Notes under the pieces: model-generated
The model's database searches: none
Told to the model about the DNA's origin: nothing
The model's input: only the letters and a program-made list of their open reading frames with translations
Shown here: piece by piece, positions 18,026 to 25,954 of the stretch
How the letters are laid out: every line of letters begins with the position of its first letter
Numbering within the stretch: position 1 is the first letter of the stretch
Origin: Paenibacillus sp. PastM-3
Lineage (GTDB): Bacteria; Bacillota; Bacilli; Paenibacillales; Paenibacillaceae
Reading direction: 5' to 3'
DNA length: 64,000 nucleotides
NCBI RefSeq assembly: GCF_029893965.1
Contig: NZ_JARXXP010000006.1
Coordinates: forward strand, 180,432-244,431
Made by a program: the position numbers and the translations under genes

Positions 18026-18922
18026 GTGAGCATGAAATTACCCAGCATCAACATTGACAATATGGATATCAAGCTGAACCTTGAAGGCATGGTGCTGAAC
18101 GTGTTGTATGTCAAATTCGGCTATTTCTACAGACCTATGCCTGAGCACAGCCACAGCCAAAACAGCTATGAGCTTCATTATATCCCGGCAGGACAGGGCA
18201 CTCTGTACGCGCAAGGGCAACGTTATGCAATCACACCCGGGACGATATATGTAACTGGACCGGAGGTCGCTCATGAACAGATTCCCCACCCGGAGGATCC
18301 GATGGCGGAATATTGCATCTTTTTTGAGATTTTGCCTAGCAACTCCGTTCTCCCGCTAGTCAAGCGAACCTTCGTGAAGGAGCCGTCCCTTCCGGAGCTG
18401 CTCCTGTCCACTCCCTTCTGGATCGGACTGGACAGCGGAAATATGATGGTATTGTTTGAAATGCTGGCGGATGAGCTCTCTCTGGAGCAGGCCGGTGTTC
18501 ATCATATGGCAACTAATATTCTTGAGATGATTGTGATCCGGGTGATAAGACAATATAGTAAAAACCACGCGTCCACCAAGTCCCTTCCGCTGAAGACCCT
18601 TGACGATAGCAGACTACTAACGATTGAAAACAGCTTTTTGTACCATTACGATTCTATTACACTGAAGCAGCTTGCAGACCAGCTGGGCCTAAGCACCAGA
18701 CAGACGGAACGGATGGTATACAAGCAATACGGCATGCCCTTCAAAGATAAGAAACTGCAGGCGCGAATGGGCGCCGCTTCACGCCTTCTGCTCACAACAG
18801 ACACTTCTGTTAGCGGAATTGCAGCACAAGTGGGGTACGCCACACCGGAACAATTCAGTAATGCGTTCAAAAAATATTATGGAATGACGGCTACCGGGTA
18901 CAGGAGCTTAGGAGGTATATAA
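18026..18922 (+). CDS. AraC-family transcriptional regulator
   Basis: The 298-residue protein has an N-terminal cupin-like sensing domain (residues about 30-105: MPEHSHSQNSYELHYIPAGQ, then GTIYVTGPEVAHEQI). The C-terminal pair of helix-turn-helix motifs spans about 200-298 (ITLKQLADQLGLSTRQTERM, then VSGIAAQVGYATPEQFSNAF). The GTG at 18026 is 7 bases after AGGAGGG; an ATG two codons later is possible. It probably controls the divergent GH95 gene in response to a sugar. Its stop shares a base with a truncated response-regulator frame. Confidence 0.88.
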   Translation: MSMKLPSINIDNMDIKLNLEGMVLNVLYVKFGYFYRPMPEHSHSQNSYELHYIPAGQGTLYAQGQRYAITPGTIYVTGPEVAHEQIPHPEDPMAEYCIFFEILPSNSVLPLVKRTFVKEPSLPELLLSTPFWIGLDSGNMMVLFEMLADELSLEQAGVHHMATNILEMIVIRVIRQYSKNHASTKSLPLKTLDDSRLLTIENSFLYHYDSITLKQLADQLGLSTRQTERMVYKQYGMPFKDKKLQARMGAASRLLLTTDTSVSGIAAQVGYATPEQFSNAFKKYYGMTATGYRSLGGI

Positions 18923-19116
18923 TGCCAAAAACGATATTAGTTGTAAACGACGACAAGGAAATCGTAAAACTCATCACAGACAGCTTAAGGTACGAGCAAT
19001 TCGCAATAATTCCGGCACACTCCGGGAAAGAAGCCTTAGCTGCATTGGAAGAAAACCACATTGATTTCATCGTTATGGATATCGTGAAGCCTGGTTTAAA
19101 GAGTGGGAAGAACTGA
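18922..19116 (+). pseudogene. Truncated response regulator receiver domain
   Basis: The 64 codons read as the first half of a receiver domain: TILVVNDDKEIV with the acidic pair, and FIVMDIV with the phospho-acceptor Asp. The frame then ends abruptly, with no remainder of the receiver and no DNA-binding domain. It keeps a good AGGAGGT ribosome binding site inside the end of the AraC gene. It is followed directly by pieces of a histidine kinase and an ABC permease, so a response regulator-kinase-transporter operon has collapsed here. Confidence 0.8.
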
Positions 19117-19553
19117 GTCCCGGTAACGAAAAGGCGGATCGCTGTTCCTTAAATTTTTCACTGTGGATAAATCGCGGCAAATTCAAAAGGGCGGTCTGGG
19201 GCTGGGGCTGGGCCTTGCAAGCTGTAAATCTAGGGTCAGCTTCTTTCACTTGGAGTTTCTTCTTGAGGTTCCTTTTAACATCACTGTTGTACATTTTTGT
19301 TACTACACCAAGCACACTTTCGGCCAATGTGACCAAGGGATACCTGGCGCCACTGGGACTCATCCTGATCATCGTCATTCTCTCCAGTGTGTTGGCCTCT
19401 TTTGGATTTGCCCCCTATTTCCCATGGACCATCCCGTCGGTATTTCAAAGCACCGGTTCTTTAAAACAGAGCAGTATAATGATCCTTACGTATACGGGTA
19501 TAGCCGGAATAGCTGGAACATTTGCCTGGTGGAGATTTGCCGAGCAGCAATAA
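19117..19553 (+). pseudogene. Remnants of a histidine kinase and an ABC permease
   Basis: About 19151-19230 encodes FTVDKSRQIQKGGLGLGLGL, which matches the G2 box at the end of a histidine kinase ATPase domain (DKSR...GGxGLGLA), although the rest of the kinase is gone. In another frame, 19215-19553 encodes 112 residues ending AGTFAWWRFAEQQ. These contain three or four hydrophobic segments and VTKGYLAPLGLILIIVILSS and GFAPYFPWTIPSVF, like the C-terminal end of an ABC-2 permease of the bacitracin/lantibiotic-resistance type. The fused, truncated state shows deletion decay. Confidence 0.65.
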
Positions 19554-19619
19554 ATGGACGGTATTACTTTCCCGTTCATAACTATAGTGTACCCAAGCAA
19601 AATCTGGCTTACGTGTAAC

Positions 19620-19985
19620 CAATCTGACGATGAGGTGGCGTACGCAGAGCCTGAAGATTACGGCTTCTACATGAACACGGATGCAGCTGGCGAATACGTT
19701 TATTGGGCAGCTACCGGATCAGGCTTGATGAACGGTTATAGTGGTGGAAGCTTCCGTCCGGATGAGAAGATCAGTCGTAGTGAATTAGCGGCGCTGATAA
19801 CTAGAGCTTTTAAGCTAACAGGTACTGGAAATGCATCCTTCACAGATGTTCAAAAAAATGCCTGGTATTATGCTTCCATTGATGTACTCGCATCCAATAA
19901 TATTATTACAGGTTGTCTTCGAGCCGAGGATATCGATCAACGTTTAGTACCATCTCTTCAATCATTAAACAGATTTCCTAAATAG
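19620..19985 (+). pseudogene. Fused fragments of a VOC/glyoxalase gene and an SLH-domain gene
   Basis: 19641-19686 encodes AEPEDYGFYMNTDAA, a VOC (glyoxalase-like) end piece with an internal deletion; the undeleted counterpart is at 25041-25228. It runs in frame into an S-layer-homology segment (YVYWAATGSGLMNGYSGGSF, then FTDVQKNAWYYASIDVLASN). The last part, 19841-19913, is nearly identical to 27989-28061. No start codon or ribosome binding site belongs to it. The SLH repeat is cut after NNIITG and runs into unrelated sequence. Confidence 0.65.
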
Positions 19986-20024
19986 TTTTTTTAGTAATTT
20001 AATCCTTTCTTTAGTTACTAAATA

Positions 20025-20053
20025 TTTCAAGAGCTCCGCATTCAAGTTATGAT
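20025..20053 (+). promoter_or_regulatory. Candidate promoter of the flavin reductase operon
   Basis: TTTCAA (20025-20030) and TATGAT (20048-20053) are 17 bases apart and lie just upstream of the Rex-like operator. The -35 match is only moderate. Confidence 0.4.
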
Positions 20054-20055
20054 AA

Positions 20056-20073
20056 TTGTGAAATAATGCACAA
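20056..20073. promoter_or_regulatory. Rex-type operator
   Basis: TTGTGAAATAATGCACAA differs by one base from the 18-bp Rex consensus TTGTGAA-N4-TTCACAA. It sits between the candidate -10 box and the ribosome binding site, where a bound repressor would block transcription. Rex senses the NADH/NAD+ ratio and represses anaerobic genes in Gram-positive bacteria. Confidence 0.65.
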
Positions 20074-20093
20074 TCATTTTTGGGGGGAGAATT

Positions 20094-21521
20094 ATGAATA
20101 GAAAAAAGTTGGCGTTTCTGTTAGGCAAAGGATTATTACTGGCAAGTCTTGTGGTACTGCCTGGATGTTCTGATAAAGGGGAGTCTACAGATATTGTTAT
20201 TATTGGTGGTGGCGGTGCCGGGATGACTGCAGCCATTGAAGCACATAACCAGGGAGCCAAAGTCATTTTAATTGAAAAAATGCCCATGCTTGGAGGAAAT
20301 ACAGTCCGGGCGGAAGGCGGACTAAATGCTGCGGGAACACCTTATCAGGCGGCAGCAGGGATCGTTGACAGTCCAGAGCTTCATTATGAGGATACTATGA
20401 AGGGCGGCAAAAACCTGAATAATCCCGATCTGGTCAGAACGCTTACGAACGGTGCAGCAGCTTCAGTAGAATGGCTGAAAGAGAATGGCGCCGAGCTCTC
20501 AGAAGTGGGACGCGCTGGAGGCGCAAGTGTTAATCGTATCCACCGCCCTGCCGGCGGCGAAGCTGCCGGGAATTTCATTGTAGTCGCACTGAAGAAAAAG
20601 CTGGAAGAGTACAACATTGATGTAAGATTACAAACAACTGCAAATGAAATCATCAAGAATAAAGACGGTGTAGTAACCGGCGTGAAAGTTACCGATAAAG
20701 AAAATAAGCAGTACACGATTAATGCCGATTCCGTTATCCTGGCTGCTGGCGGATTTGGAGCTAATATGGAGATGATTAAGAGTTACCAGCCGCAACTTGC
20801 AGACTTCTCCACAACCAACCATCCAGGTGCGACAGGTGACGGTACAACGATGGCAGAACAAATTGGCGCCAAACTTGTTGATATGAAAGAAATTCAAATT
20901 CATCCAACTACTATCCCAGGCCAAGGCGTGTTAATAACAGAAGGAGTACGCGGAGACGGGGCAATCCTCGTCAATACCGAGGGCAAGCGATTTACAAATG
21001 AATTATTGACCCGTGATGTCGTCTCTCAAAATATACTGGCTCAACCCGGAAAAGTAGCGTACCTCATCTTTAACGATGAGCTGCGTGCAAATTTGAAAGC
21101 GACTGAAGTATATTTTGGAATGGATTTAGTTAAAGAAGGCTCAACTCCGGCAGAACTTGCACAACAAATTGGTATTGATGCTGTGGCGCTGGCAGATACA
21201 CTGGAACGGTACAATGGATTTGTTGCTTCCGGCACAGATACAGATTTCGAGCGGGCGGATCTTGTGTTGTCTTTTGAGCAAGGCAAGTATTATGCCATTC
21301 AGGTAACACCGGGAATTCACCACACTATGGGTGGAGTAGTTATCAATACTCAAGCTCAAGTGCTGGATACTAATGACCAAATTATCAAGGGACTGTATGC
21401 TGCCGGAGAAGTGACAGGCGGCGTACATGGCGGCAACCGGCTTGGTGGAAACGCACTTGCGGACATCATCACCTTTGGACGAATCGCGGCAGACGAAGCC
21501 GTGAAATCATTGAACCAATAA
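20094..21521 (+). CDS. Lipoprotein flavoprotein, fumarate reductase-like (flavocytochrome c family)
   Basis: The 475-residue protein begins with a lipoprotein signal (LVVLPGC, Cys about 25) and then the FAD-binding motif IVIIGGGGAGMTAAIEA. The active-site elements of soluble fumarate reductases are present: IQIHPTT, EGVRGDGAILVN, NELLTRDVVSQ, HHTMGGV and GGNRLGGNALADI. The His in IHPTT favours fumarate reductase over urocanate reductase, which I recall as having Tyr there. There is no haem motif, so electrons must come from another carrier, most simply the FMN lipoprotein encoded next. It acts on the outer face of the membrane. The ATG follows GGGGGGAGA. A Rex-like site precedes it. Confidence 0.85.
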   Translation: MNRKKLAFLLGKGLLLASLVVLPGCSDKGESTDIVIIGGGGAGMTAAIEAHNQGAKVILIEKMPMLGGNTVRAEGGLNAAGTPYQAAAGIVDSPELHYEDTMKGGKNLNNPDLVRTLTNGAAASVEWLKENGAELSEVGRAGGASVNRIHRPAGGEAAGNFIVVALKKKLEEYNIDVRLQTTANEIIKNKDGVVTGVKVTDKENKQYTINADSVILAAGGFGANMEMIKSYQPQLADFSTTNHPGATGDGTTMAEQIGAKLVDMKEIQIHPTTIPGQGVLITEGVRGDGAILVNTEGKRFTNELLTRDVVSQNILAQPGKVAYLIFNDELRANLKATEVYFGMDLVKEGSTPAELAQQIGIDAVALADTLERYNGFVASGTDTDFERADLVLSFEQGKYYAIQVTPGIHHTMGGVVINTQAQVLDTNDQIIKGLYAAGEVTGGVHGGNRLGGNALADIITFGRIAADEAVKSLNQ

Positions 21522-21533
21522 GGAGGAATTGAT

Positions 21534-21890
21534 ATGAATAAGTGGACAAAGGTTCTTTTGCTTTCTGCTTTTGCAGCCTTAGCTATAATCTCGACAGGCT
21601 GCTCTTCTTCAGGCCAGTATGTAGATGGAACTTATGATGGTACGGGTAAAGGGGTAAAGAGTGACATTAAGGTAGCTGTCGAAATAAAAGATGAAAAAAT
21701 CGAAGCCATTACCGTGCAAGAACATAAGGAAACACAGGCAATGATTGATGCTGCTATCGAGAATACGATCCCCGAGATTATAGAAAAGCAAACCACAGAA
21801 GGAGTAGACGCCCTCTCAGGCGCTTCCGGTTCCAGTGGCGGTATAATAGAAGCGGTAACACAAGCATTGGAACAAGCCAAAAAGAAATAG
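21534..21890 (+). CDS. FMN-binding lipoprotein (electron carrier)
   Basis: The 118-residue protein has a lipoprotein signal (AIISTGC, Cys about 23) followed by a single FMN_bind domain. The flavinylation motif VDALSGASGSSGG matches D-x-x-SGA-[S/T]; Ser takes the place of the more common Thr as acceptor. The FMN is normally attached by ApbE, which is not in this window. The gene starts 12 bases after the reductase gene with its own AAGGAGGAA. It probably passes electrons to the reductase outside the cell. Confidence 0.88.
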   Translation: MNKWTKVLLLSAFAALAIISTGCSSSGQYVDGTYDGTGKGVKSDIKVAVEIKDEKIEAITVQEHKETQAMIDAAIENTIPEIIEKQTTEGVDALSGASGSSGGIIEAVTQALEQAKKK

Positions 21891-21917
21891 CTGCTCTAAT
21901 ACATTTAGAAAGACAAT

Positions 21918-21964
21918 AAGCCCAGCACTCCTGTCCCTGACAGAAGAAGAGCTGGGCTTGTTCA
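21918..21964 (+). terminator. Probable weak terminator after the FMN lipoprotein gene
   Basis: AAGCCCAGC (21918-21926) pairs with GCTGGGCTT (21951-21959). Only a short T-rich stretch follows, so some read-through into the kinase gene is likely. Confidence 0.55.
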
Positions 21965-21989
21965 ACTCATTACAGGAGGAAATGTACGA

Positions 21990-23606
21990 TTGGCCAAAGG
22001 AAAAAGATATGGTCTTAGAACAACGGTAGCAATAATGGTATCTGCCGTTGTAATTCTGGTGCTACTTGTTTTATATATTATTTTCCGTAATCAGATCATT
22101 CCACAGACCCGGCATGCACTGGAGGACAAGGCAATTACGATTGCCCGTACAATCGCTCTTATGCCAATGATTTCAGAGGGGCTAAAGACTGGAAACAACA
22201 AGGAGATTCAAGCCTACACCTCCAAGATTACCCGACGTAACGATATTATGTTTGTGGTGGTAATAGATATGAATAGTATCCGGTACTCCCATCCTGATCC
22301 CTCCTTTGTTGGATACCCCTTTGCAGGGGGCGGGCAGGAATTGGCTCTAGCCGGACATGAAAGCATCTCAGAAGGAGCAGGACCCTTAGGCACTTCATTA
22401 CGGGGATTCGTTCCCGTCTATGATGAAAGAGGTCATCAGCTTGGAGCTGTTATCGCTGGTCTTTCCTTAGATAGAGTTAAGCGCCTGGTCCGGCTAAATG
22501 AATGGACGATTATCGCCATCCTGTTATCAGGAGCTTTCCTCGGAGCAGGGGGTGCGTTTGTCTTGGCAGATCGGATTAAGAAAATGATCTTTGGTATGGA
22601 GCCGGTGGACATTTCCAAACTATTGCAAGAACGTAGTGCTATGCTGGAGTCAATACGTGAAGGAATCATTGCAGTTGACCAGGAAGCACGCACTACCCTT
22701 ATTAACGCAGAGGCGCAGAGGCTTTTAAAAGAGTCAGGGATCACAGGTTCTTTAATAAACCGAATGATTGCCGATTATTGGCCAGAGCTGCAGCTAGAAC
22801 GCGTTCTAGCTAGCGGTGAAGGAAATCAGGATCAGGAGTTGGAACTGGGTGGCATATCACTGCTTATAAGCAGTCTGCCGGTACGTGTTAACGGTGAAAT
22901 AGTCGGGGCTATCATTACTTTCCGGGACAAGACAGAGCTTGCTGTTCTGGCTGAAAGGTTATCCGGTATCTCTGTATACGCAGATGCTCTAAGAGCAGGT
23001 GCCCATGAGTTTATGAATAAGCTACATGTTATTATGGGCATGACACATATGGGACTCTATGATGATCTTCAACAATATATTTTAGGAACCGTGGGCAACT
23101 ATCAAAAAGAGATCGGATCCATTACAAGACAGATTAAAGACCCGGTCATGGCAGGATTCATTCTCGGTAAATTAAGCCGGGCGCGCGAAACGGGAATTGA
23201 GTTACTGCTTACAGAAGATAGCTATCTGCCCGAGTCTTCTGATCCGCATGTTATTCATGAGTTAATCACCATTACTGGTAATTTGCTGGATAATGCAATA
23301 GATTCGCTGGAAGTATCATGCGAACACGGGAAGAAGAAGCGAATTGAATTAGCTTTTCATTATAAAGATAATCATTTAATATGCGAAGTTAGTGACAACG
23401 GCCCGGGAATACCTGTGACACTGCAGGAGCAGATCTTTGTCCAGGGCTTCTCTACCAAGGGAGAACATCGAGGGATTGGATTGTATCTGGTTAGTAAAAG
23501 TGTAGACAAACTGCAAGGACATCTTCATGTAACGGCTGCTAAAAAATTTGGAACCAAGTTTATAGTCCATGTCCCCTATGGTGGAAAGGATGAAGATACC
23601 GAATGA
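21990..23606 (+). CDS. DcuS/CitA-type sensor histidine kinase
   Basis: The 538-residue kinase has membrane segments near residues 12-32 and 172-195 flanking an extracytoplasmic PAS-like (CACHE) domain. This domain keeps the carboxylate-binding pattern of DcuS/CitA: R98 and H101 in SIRYSHP, F111, and R138 in LRGFVPVYDE. A cytoplasmic PAS follows (about 210-315), then the phospho-acceptor box AHEFMNKLH (His about 339) and ATPase motifs DNAIDSLE, DNGPGIP and GIGLYLV. Start is TTG 21990 behind AGGAGGA. It very likely senses a di- or tricarboxylate; the neighbouring reductase points to fumarate. Its stop overlaps the response regulator start by 4 bases. Confidence 0.88.
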   Translation: MAKGKRYGLRTTVAIMVSAVVILVLLVLYIIFRNQIIPQTRHALEDKAITIARTIALMPMISEGLKTGNNKEIQAYTSKITRRNDIMFVVVIDMNSIRYSHPDPSFVGYPFAGGGQELALAGHESISEGAGPLGTSLRGFVPVYDERGHQLGAVIAGLSLDRVKRLVRLNEWTIIAILLSGAFLGAGGAFVLADRIKKMIFGMEPVDISKLLQERSAMLESIREGIIAVDQEARTTLINAEAQRLLKESGITGSLINRMIADYWPELQLERVLASGEGNQDQELELGGISLLISSLPVRVNGEIVGAIITFRDKTELAVLAERLSGISVYADALRAGAHEFMNKLHVIMGMTHMGLYDDLQQYILGTVGNYQKEIGSITRQIKDPVMAGFILGKLSRARETGIELLLTEDSYLPESSDPHVIHELITITGNLLDNAIDSLEVSCEHGKKKRIELAFHYKDNHLICEVSDNGPGIPVTLQEQIFVQGFSTKGEHRGIGLYLVSKSVDKLQGHLHVTAAKKFGTKFIVHVPYGGKDEDTE

Positions 23607-24322
23607 ACATAAAAGTACTGATTGTTGAGGATGATCCGATGGTAACGAAGTTCAACCGTTATTATCTGGAGCAAATTAAAGGCTTCGAGTATGTAGGTTG
23701 GGCCGCATCAGGTGATGAGGCTCTAAAGATGCTGATACACCAAGAAGTAGACCTTATCCTGCTGGATATTTATATGCCTCATACCAGTGGACTCCAGCTC
23801 CTCTCATCCATAAGGGAGCAAGGAAGTAAGGTCGATATTATTGTGATATCAGCAGCCAGCGACAATGCAAGTATCCGCAAGGCGCTGCACAACGGGGCTG
23901 TTGATTACTTAATCAAGCCCTTTGAGTTTGCCCGTTTTCAAGCTGCTCTGACTGCCTATCAGCAAGACTTCCATCTAATGCATACGGAGAATCTTAACCA
24001 GGAGCAGCTTGATAAGCTGTTGCGTTATTCATTGGGGGCCGAGGAGGATCCCTCTCCTATTCTAACTATCCCTAAAGGACTTGCCGAAAGCACACTTGAA
24101 AACATTTGGAATACGATTATTCAGCTTAAGAGTCCCATATTTTCAACAGAAGATATCAGCAGCCAGACTCCAATTTCGCGGATTTCAATCCGCAAATATT
24201 TGGCTTTTTTGACCGATGCCGGAATTCTTGAGATGGAGCTTAGCTACGGTTCTATAGGCAGACCGGTGTATAAGTATAGTGTTACACCAGAAGGCTATTT
24301 GAATATAAACAAATATATATAA
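23603..24322 (+). CDS. DcuR/CitB-type response regulator
   Basis: The 239-residue protein has an N-terminal receiver domain (EDDP, phospho-acceptor Asp55 in LLLDIYMP, Lys in LIKPFEF). The C-terminal winged helix is of the DcuR/CitB class ([20 protein letters not shown], then [14 protein letters not shown]). It is coupled to the kinase gene. The pair most plausibly activates the reductase operon just upstream or a dicarboxylate transporter elsewhere. Confidence 0.9.
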   Translation: MNIKVLIVEDDPMVTKFNRYYLEQIKGFEYVGWAASGDEALKMLIHQEVDLILLDIYMPHTSGLQLLSSIREQGSKVDIIVISAASDNASIRKALHNGAVDYLIKPFEFARFQAALTAYQQDFHLMHTENLNQEQLDKLLRYSLGAEEDPSPILTIPKGLAESTLENIWNTIIQLKSPIFSTEDISSQTPISRISIRKYLAFLTDAGILEMELSYGSIGRPVYKYSVTPEGYLNINKYI

Positions 24323-24330
24323 TGTCTGGT

Positions 24331-24416
24331 CGGGCTGCGAAAGTGGCGAGCTTCATTCCCTTATTCGGGCGATAGCTCGCAATCGCCTTAATCAGCCCGA
24401 TGGTGCCGATGGAGAT
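24331..24416 (-). pseudogene. sigK fragment (middle part)
   Basis: Read on the minus strand this encodes [20 protein letters not shown] followed by MKLATFAA, the conserved centre of sigma-K/sigma-E type sporulation factors. It is clearly related to 60465-60555. Only about 86 bases are present, ending at the response regulator gene on one side and the ThuA remnant on the other. Confidence 0.7.
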
Positions 24417-24422
24417 TGTGTT

Positions 24423-24890
24423 TTAAGGAATCAGCTCAAGCGGGGCCACGCGCCCGTATGAGACTTTAGCAAGGCTGCTTTTGGCTGCCCACCGGACGCT
24501 GTTGCTGATGACTTGAAGAATCTCAGGCTGATGATAGACCGGAAAAGTCTCATGCCCGGGTTTAAAGTAAAAGATGTTGCCCTGTCCGCGCTTGTAGCAG
24601 CAGCCGCTGCGGAACACTTCTCCGCCTTCGAACCAGGAAATAAAGATAAGCTCATCCGGTGCCGGAATCCCAAAACGTTCGCCATACATTTCTTCCTTTG
24701 GAATTTCAATATACTCTCCAATTCCCTTTGCAATCGGATGGCCCGGTTCAATCACCCAGATGGCCATTGTGGACGAGACACCACCCTCAACCCTCGCAAG
24801 CACATGACAGAAATCATCAACATCCACCTCACCCTTACCATAACCGTCAAGCAAAGTTCGATCCTTGATAATCGTTCCGGAATCAGCCAT
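24423..24890 (-). pseudogene. ThuA-domain remnant joined to a Gfo/Idh fragment
   Basis: The C-terminal 110 codons match the ThuA (trehalose utilisation) family end: EPGHPIAKGIGEYIEIPKEE, then FISWFEGGEVFRSGCCYKRG and FYFKPGHETFPVY. The preceding 40 codons (GEVDVDDFCHVLARVEGGVS) instead match the C-terminal domain of Gfo/Idh/MocA oxidoreductases, and that frame stays open further upstream without a proper start. A full ThuA protein is about 240 residues, so half is missing. The in-frame chimera is best read as two decayed genes joined by deletion. Confidence 0.65.
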
Positions 24891-25040
24891 TACCCGTTCT
24901 ACACTAAGACTGACTGATGGCGTACGCTTCGCGTCCCATCGGTACCTTTGCGAATCATATGCTACACCGACAAGCAGAATCTGGATTATATTCGTTGATA
25001 TACTGTCCTAGCCATTGTGATCCCGTTGATACAGAAAAGT

Positions 25041-25228
25041 ATGCGCAAATGACGATCGCACTGGCCTTCGAGAGCCGGGAAAAGGTGGATGCAATCGTGA
25101 ACACTGCGGTCTTCCTGGGCGGGAAATCGTACGAAGAGCCTGAAGATTACGGCTTCATGTTCATTGGGCATTCGAGGACCTGGACGGCCATATGTGGGCA
25201 ATCAACTGCATGAACACGGATGCAGCTC
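25041..25228 (+). pseudogene. VOC-family (glyoxalase-like) gene remnant with frameshift
   Basis: AQMTIALAFESREKVDAIVN followed by GGKSYEEPEDYGFMF matches the C-terminal half of VOC-family proteins. A frameshift near 25160 then moves the rest (GHSFEDLDGHMWAINCMNTD) to another frame ending at a TAA. The N-terminal half is not recognisable. A shorter copy of the same end piece is at 19641-19686. Confidence 0.7.
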
Positions 25229-25333
25229 AAGGTTAAGATAACGGAGAGCGCACTCACACTTGGTTTAACATAAGAAGACGCCGGGTACGTTTCCCTTTTC
25301 TAACATCGAATTACCTGAATAAAAGAATATAGA

Positions 25334-25359
25334 TGTAACCTTTTACCCTTCTCGTACAT
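25334..25359 (+). promoter_or_regulatory. Candidate ECF-type promoter of the second sigma operon
   Basis: TGTAACCTTTT (from 25334) and CGTACAT (25353-25359) resemble -35 and -10 elements of ECF promoters, which would allow autoregulation. The 13-base gap between TGTAAC and CGTA is shorter than usual (about 16), so this is tentative. Confidence 0.35.
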
Positions 25360-25423
25360 CTAATCAGCAGAAACGGCGACAACGAATGAACAATAAGACC
25401 TCATAGAGAATGGAGGGTGACGG

Positions 25424-25954
25424 TTGGATATTGATCAAGAGGAAAAAGTCAGGCACGCGCAGGAAGGAGACGAGGAAGCTTTCATCCAGCTTGTGAAAAG
25501 GCTGGAGCTGCAAATGTACAATGTGGCGAAATCCATTGTGAAGAAGGATGAGGATTGTGCGGACGCGATGCAGGAAACGGTATTGAAGGCTTACAAGGCT
25601 ATTTCAACGCTGCACAGCCCCTGTTTTTTTAAAACATGGCTGTTTCGTATTTTGATCAACGAATGCAATCTGATTTTACGTAAGCGCGCGCAGAATATCA
25701 CGATGGCTGACCTGCCCCAGAGGCAAACGGTTTCCACAGAAGTTGAAGCTATCGATCTTCGTGAAGCAGTCTACCGGCTGGAGGAAGTGTCGCGGACGAT
25801 CATTATCCTGCATTATTTTCAGGATCTTCCACTGCAGCAGATTGCAGACATCCTGGAGCTGTCCGAGAGCGCAGTCAAGACACGGCTGCACAGGGCAAGG
25901 AAAACGTTACATGGATGGCTTGCAGACCCCGCAGAAAGAAAGGTGAACGCATGA
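25424..25954 (+). CDS. ECF-type RNA polymerase sigma factor (SigV-like)
   Basis: The 176-residue protein has region 2 (DEDCADAMQETVLKAYKAI) and region 4 (TIIILHYFQDLPLQQIADIL, then SAVKTRLHRARK). It starts at TTG 25424 after GGAGGG. The next gene overlaps by four bases (ATGA) and encodes a DUF4179 protein, the usual partner of this sigma group in Bacillota. It may direct transcription from the element at 25334. Confidence 0.9.
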   Translation: MDIDQEEKVRHAQEGDEEAFIQLVKRLELQMYNVAKSIVKKDEDCADAMQETVLKAYKAISTLHSPCFFKTWLFRILINECNLILRKRAQNITMADLPQRQTVSTEVEAIDLREAVYRLEEVSRTIIILHYFQDLPLQQIADILELSESAVKTRLHRARKTLHGWLADPAERKVNA

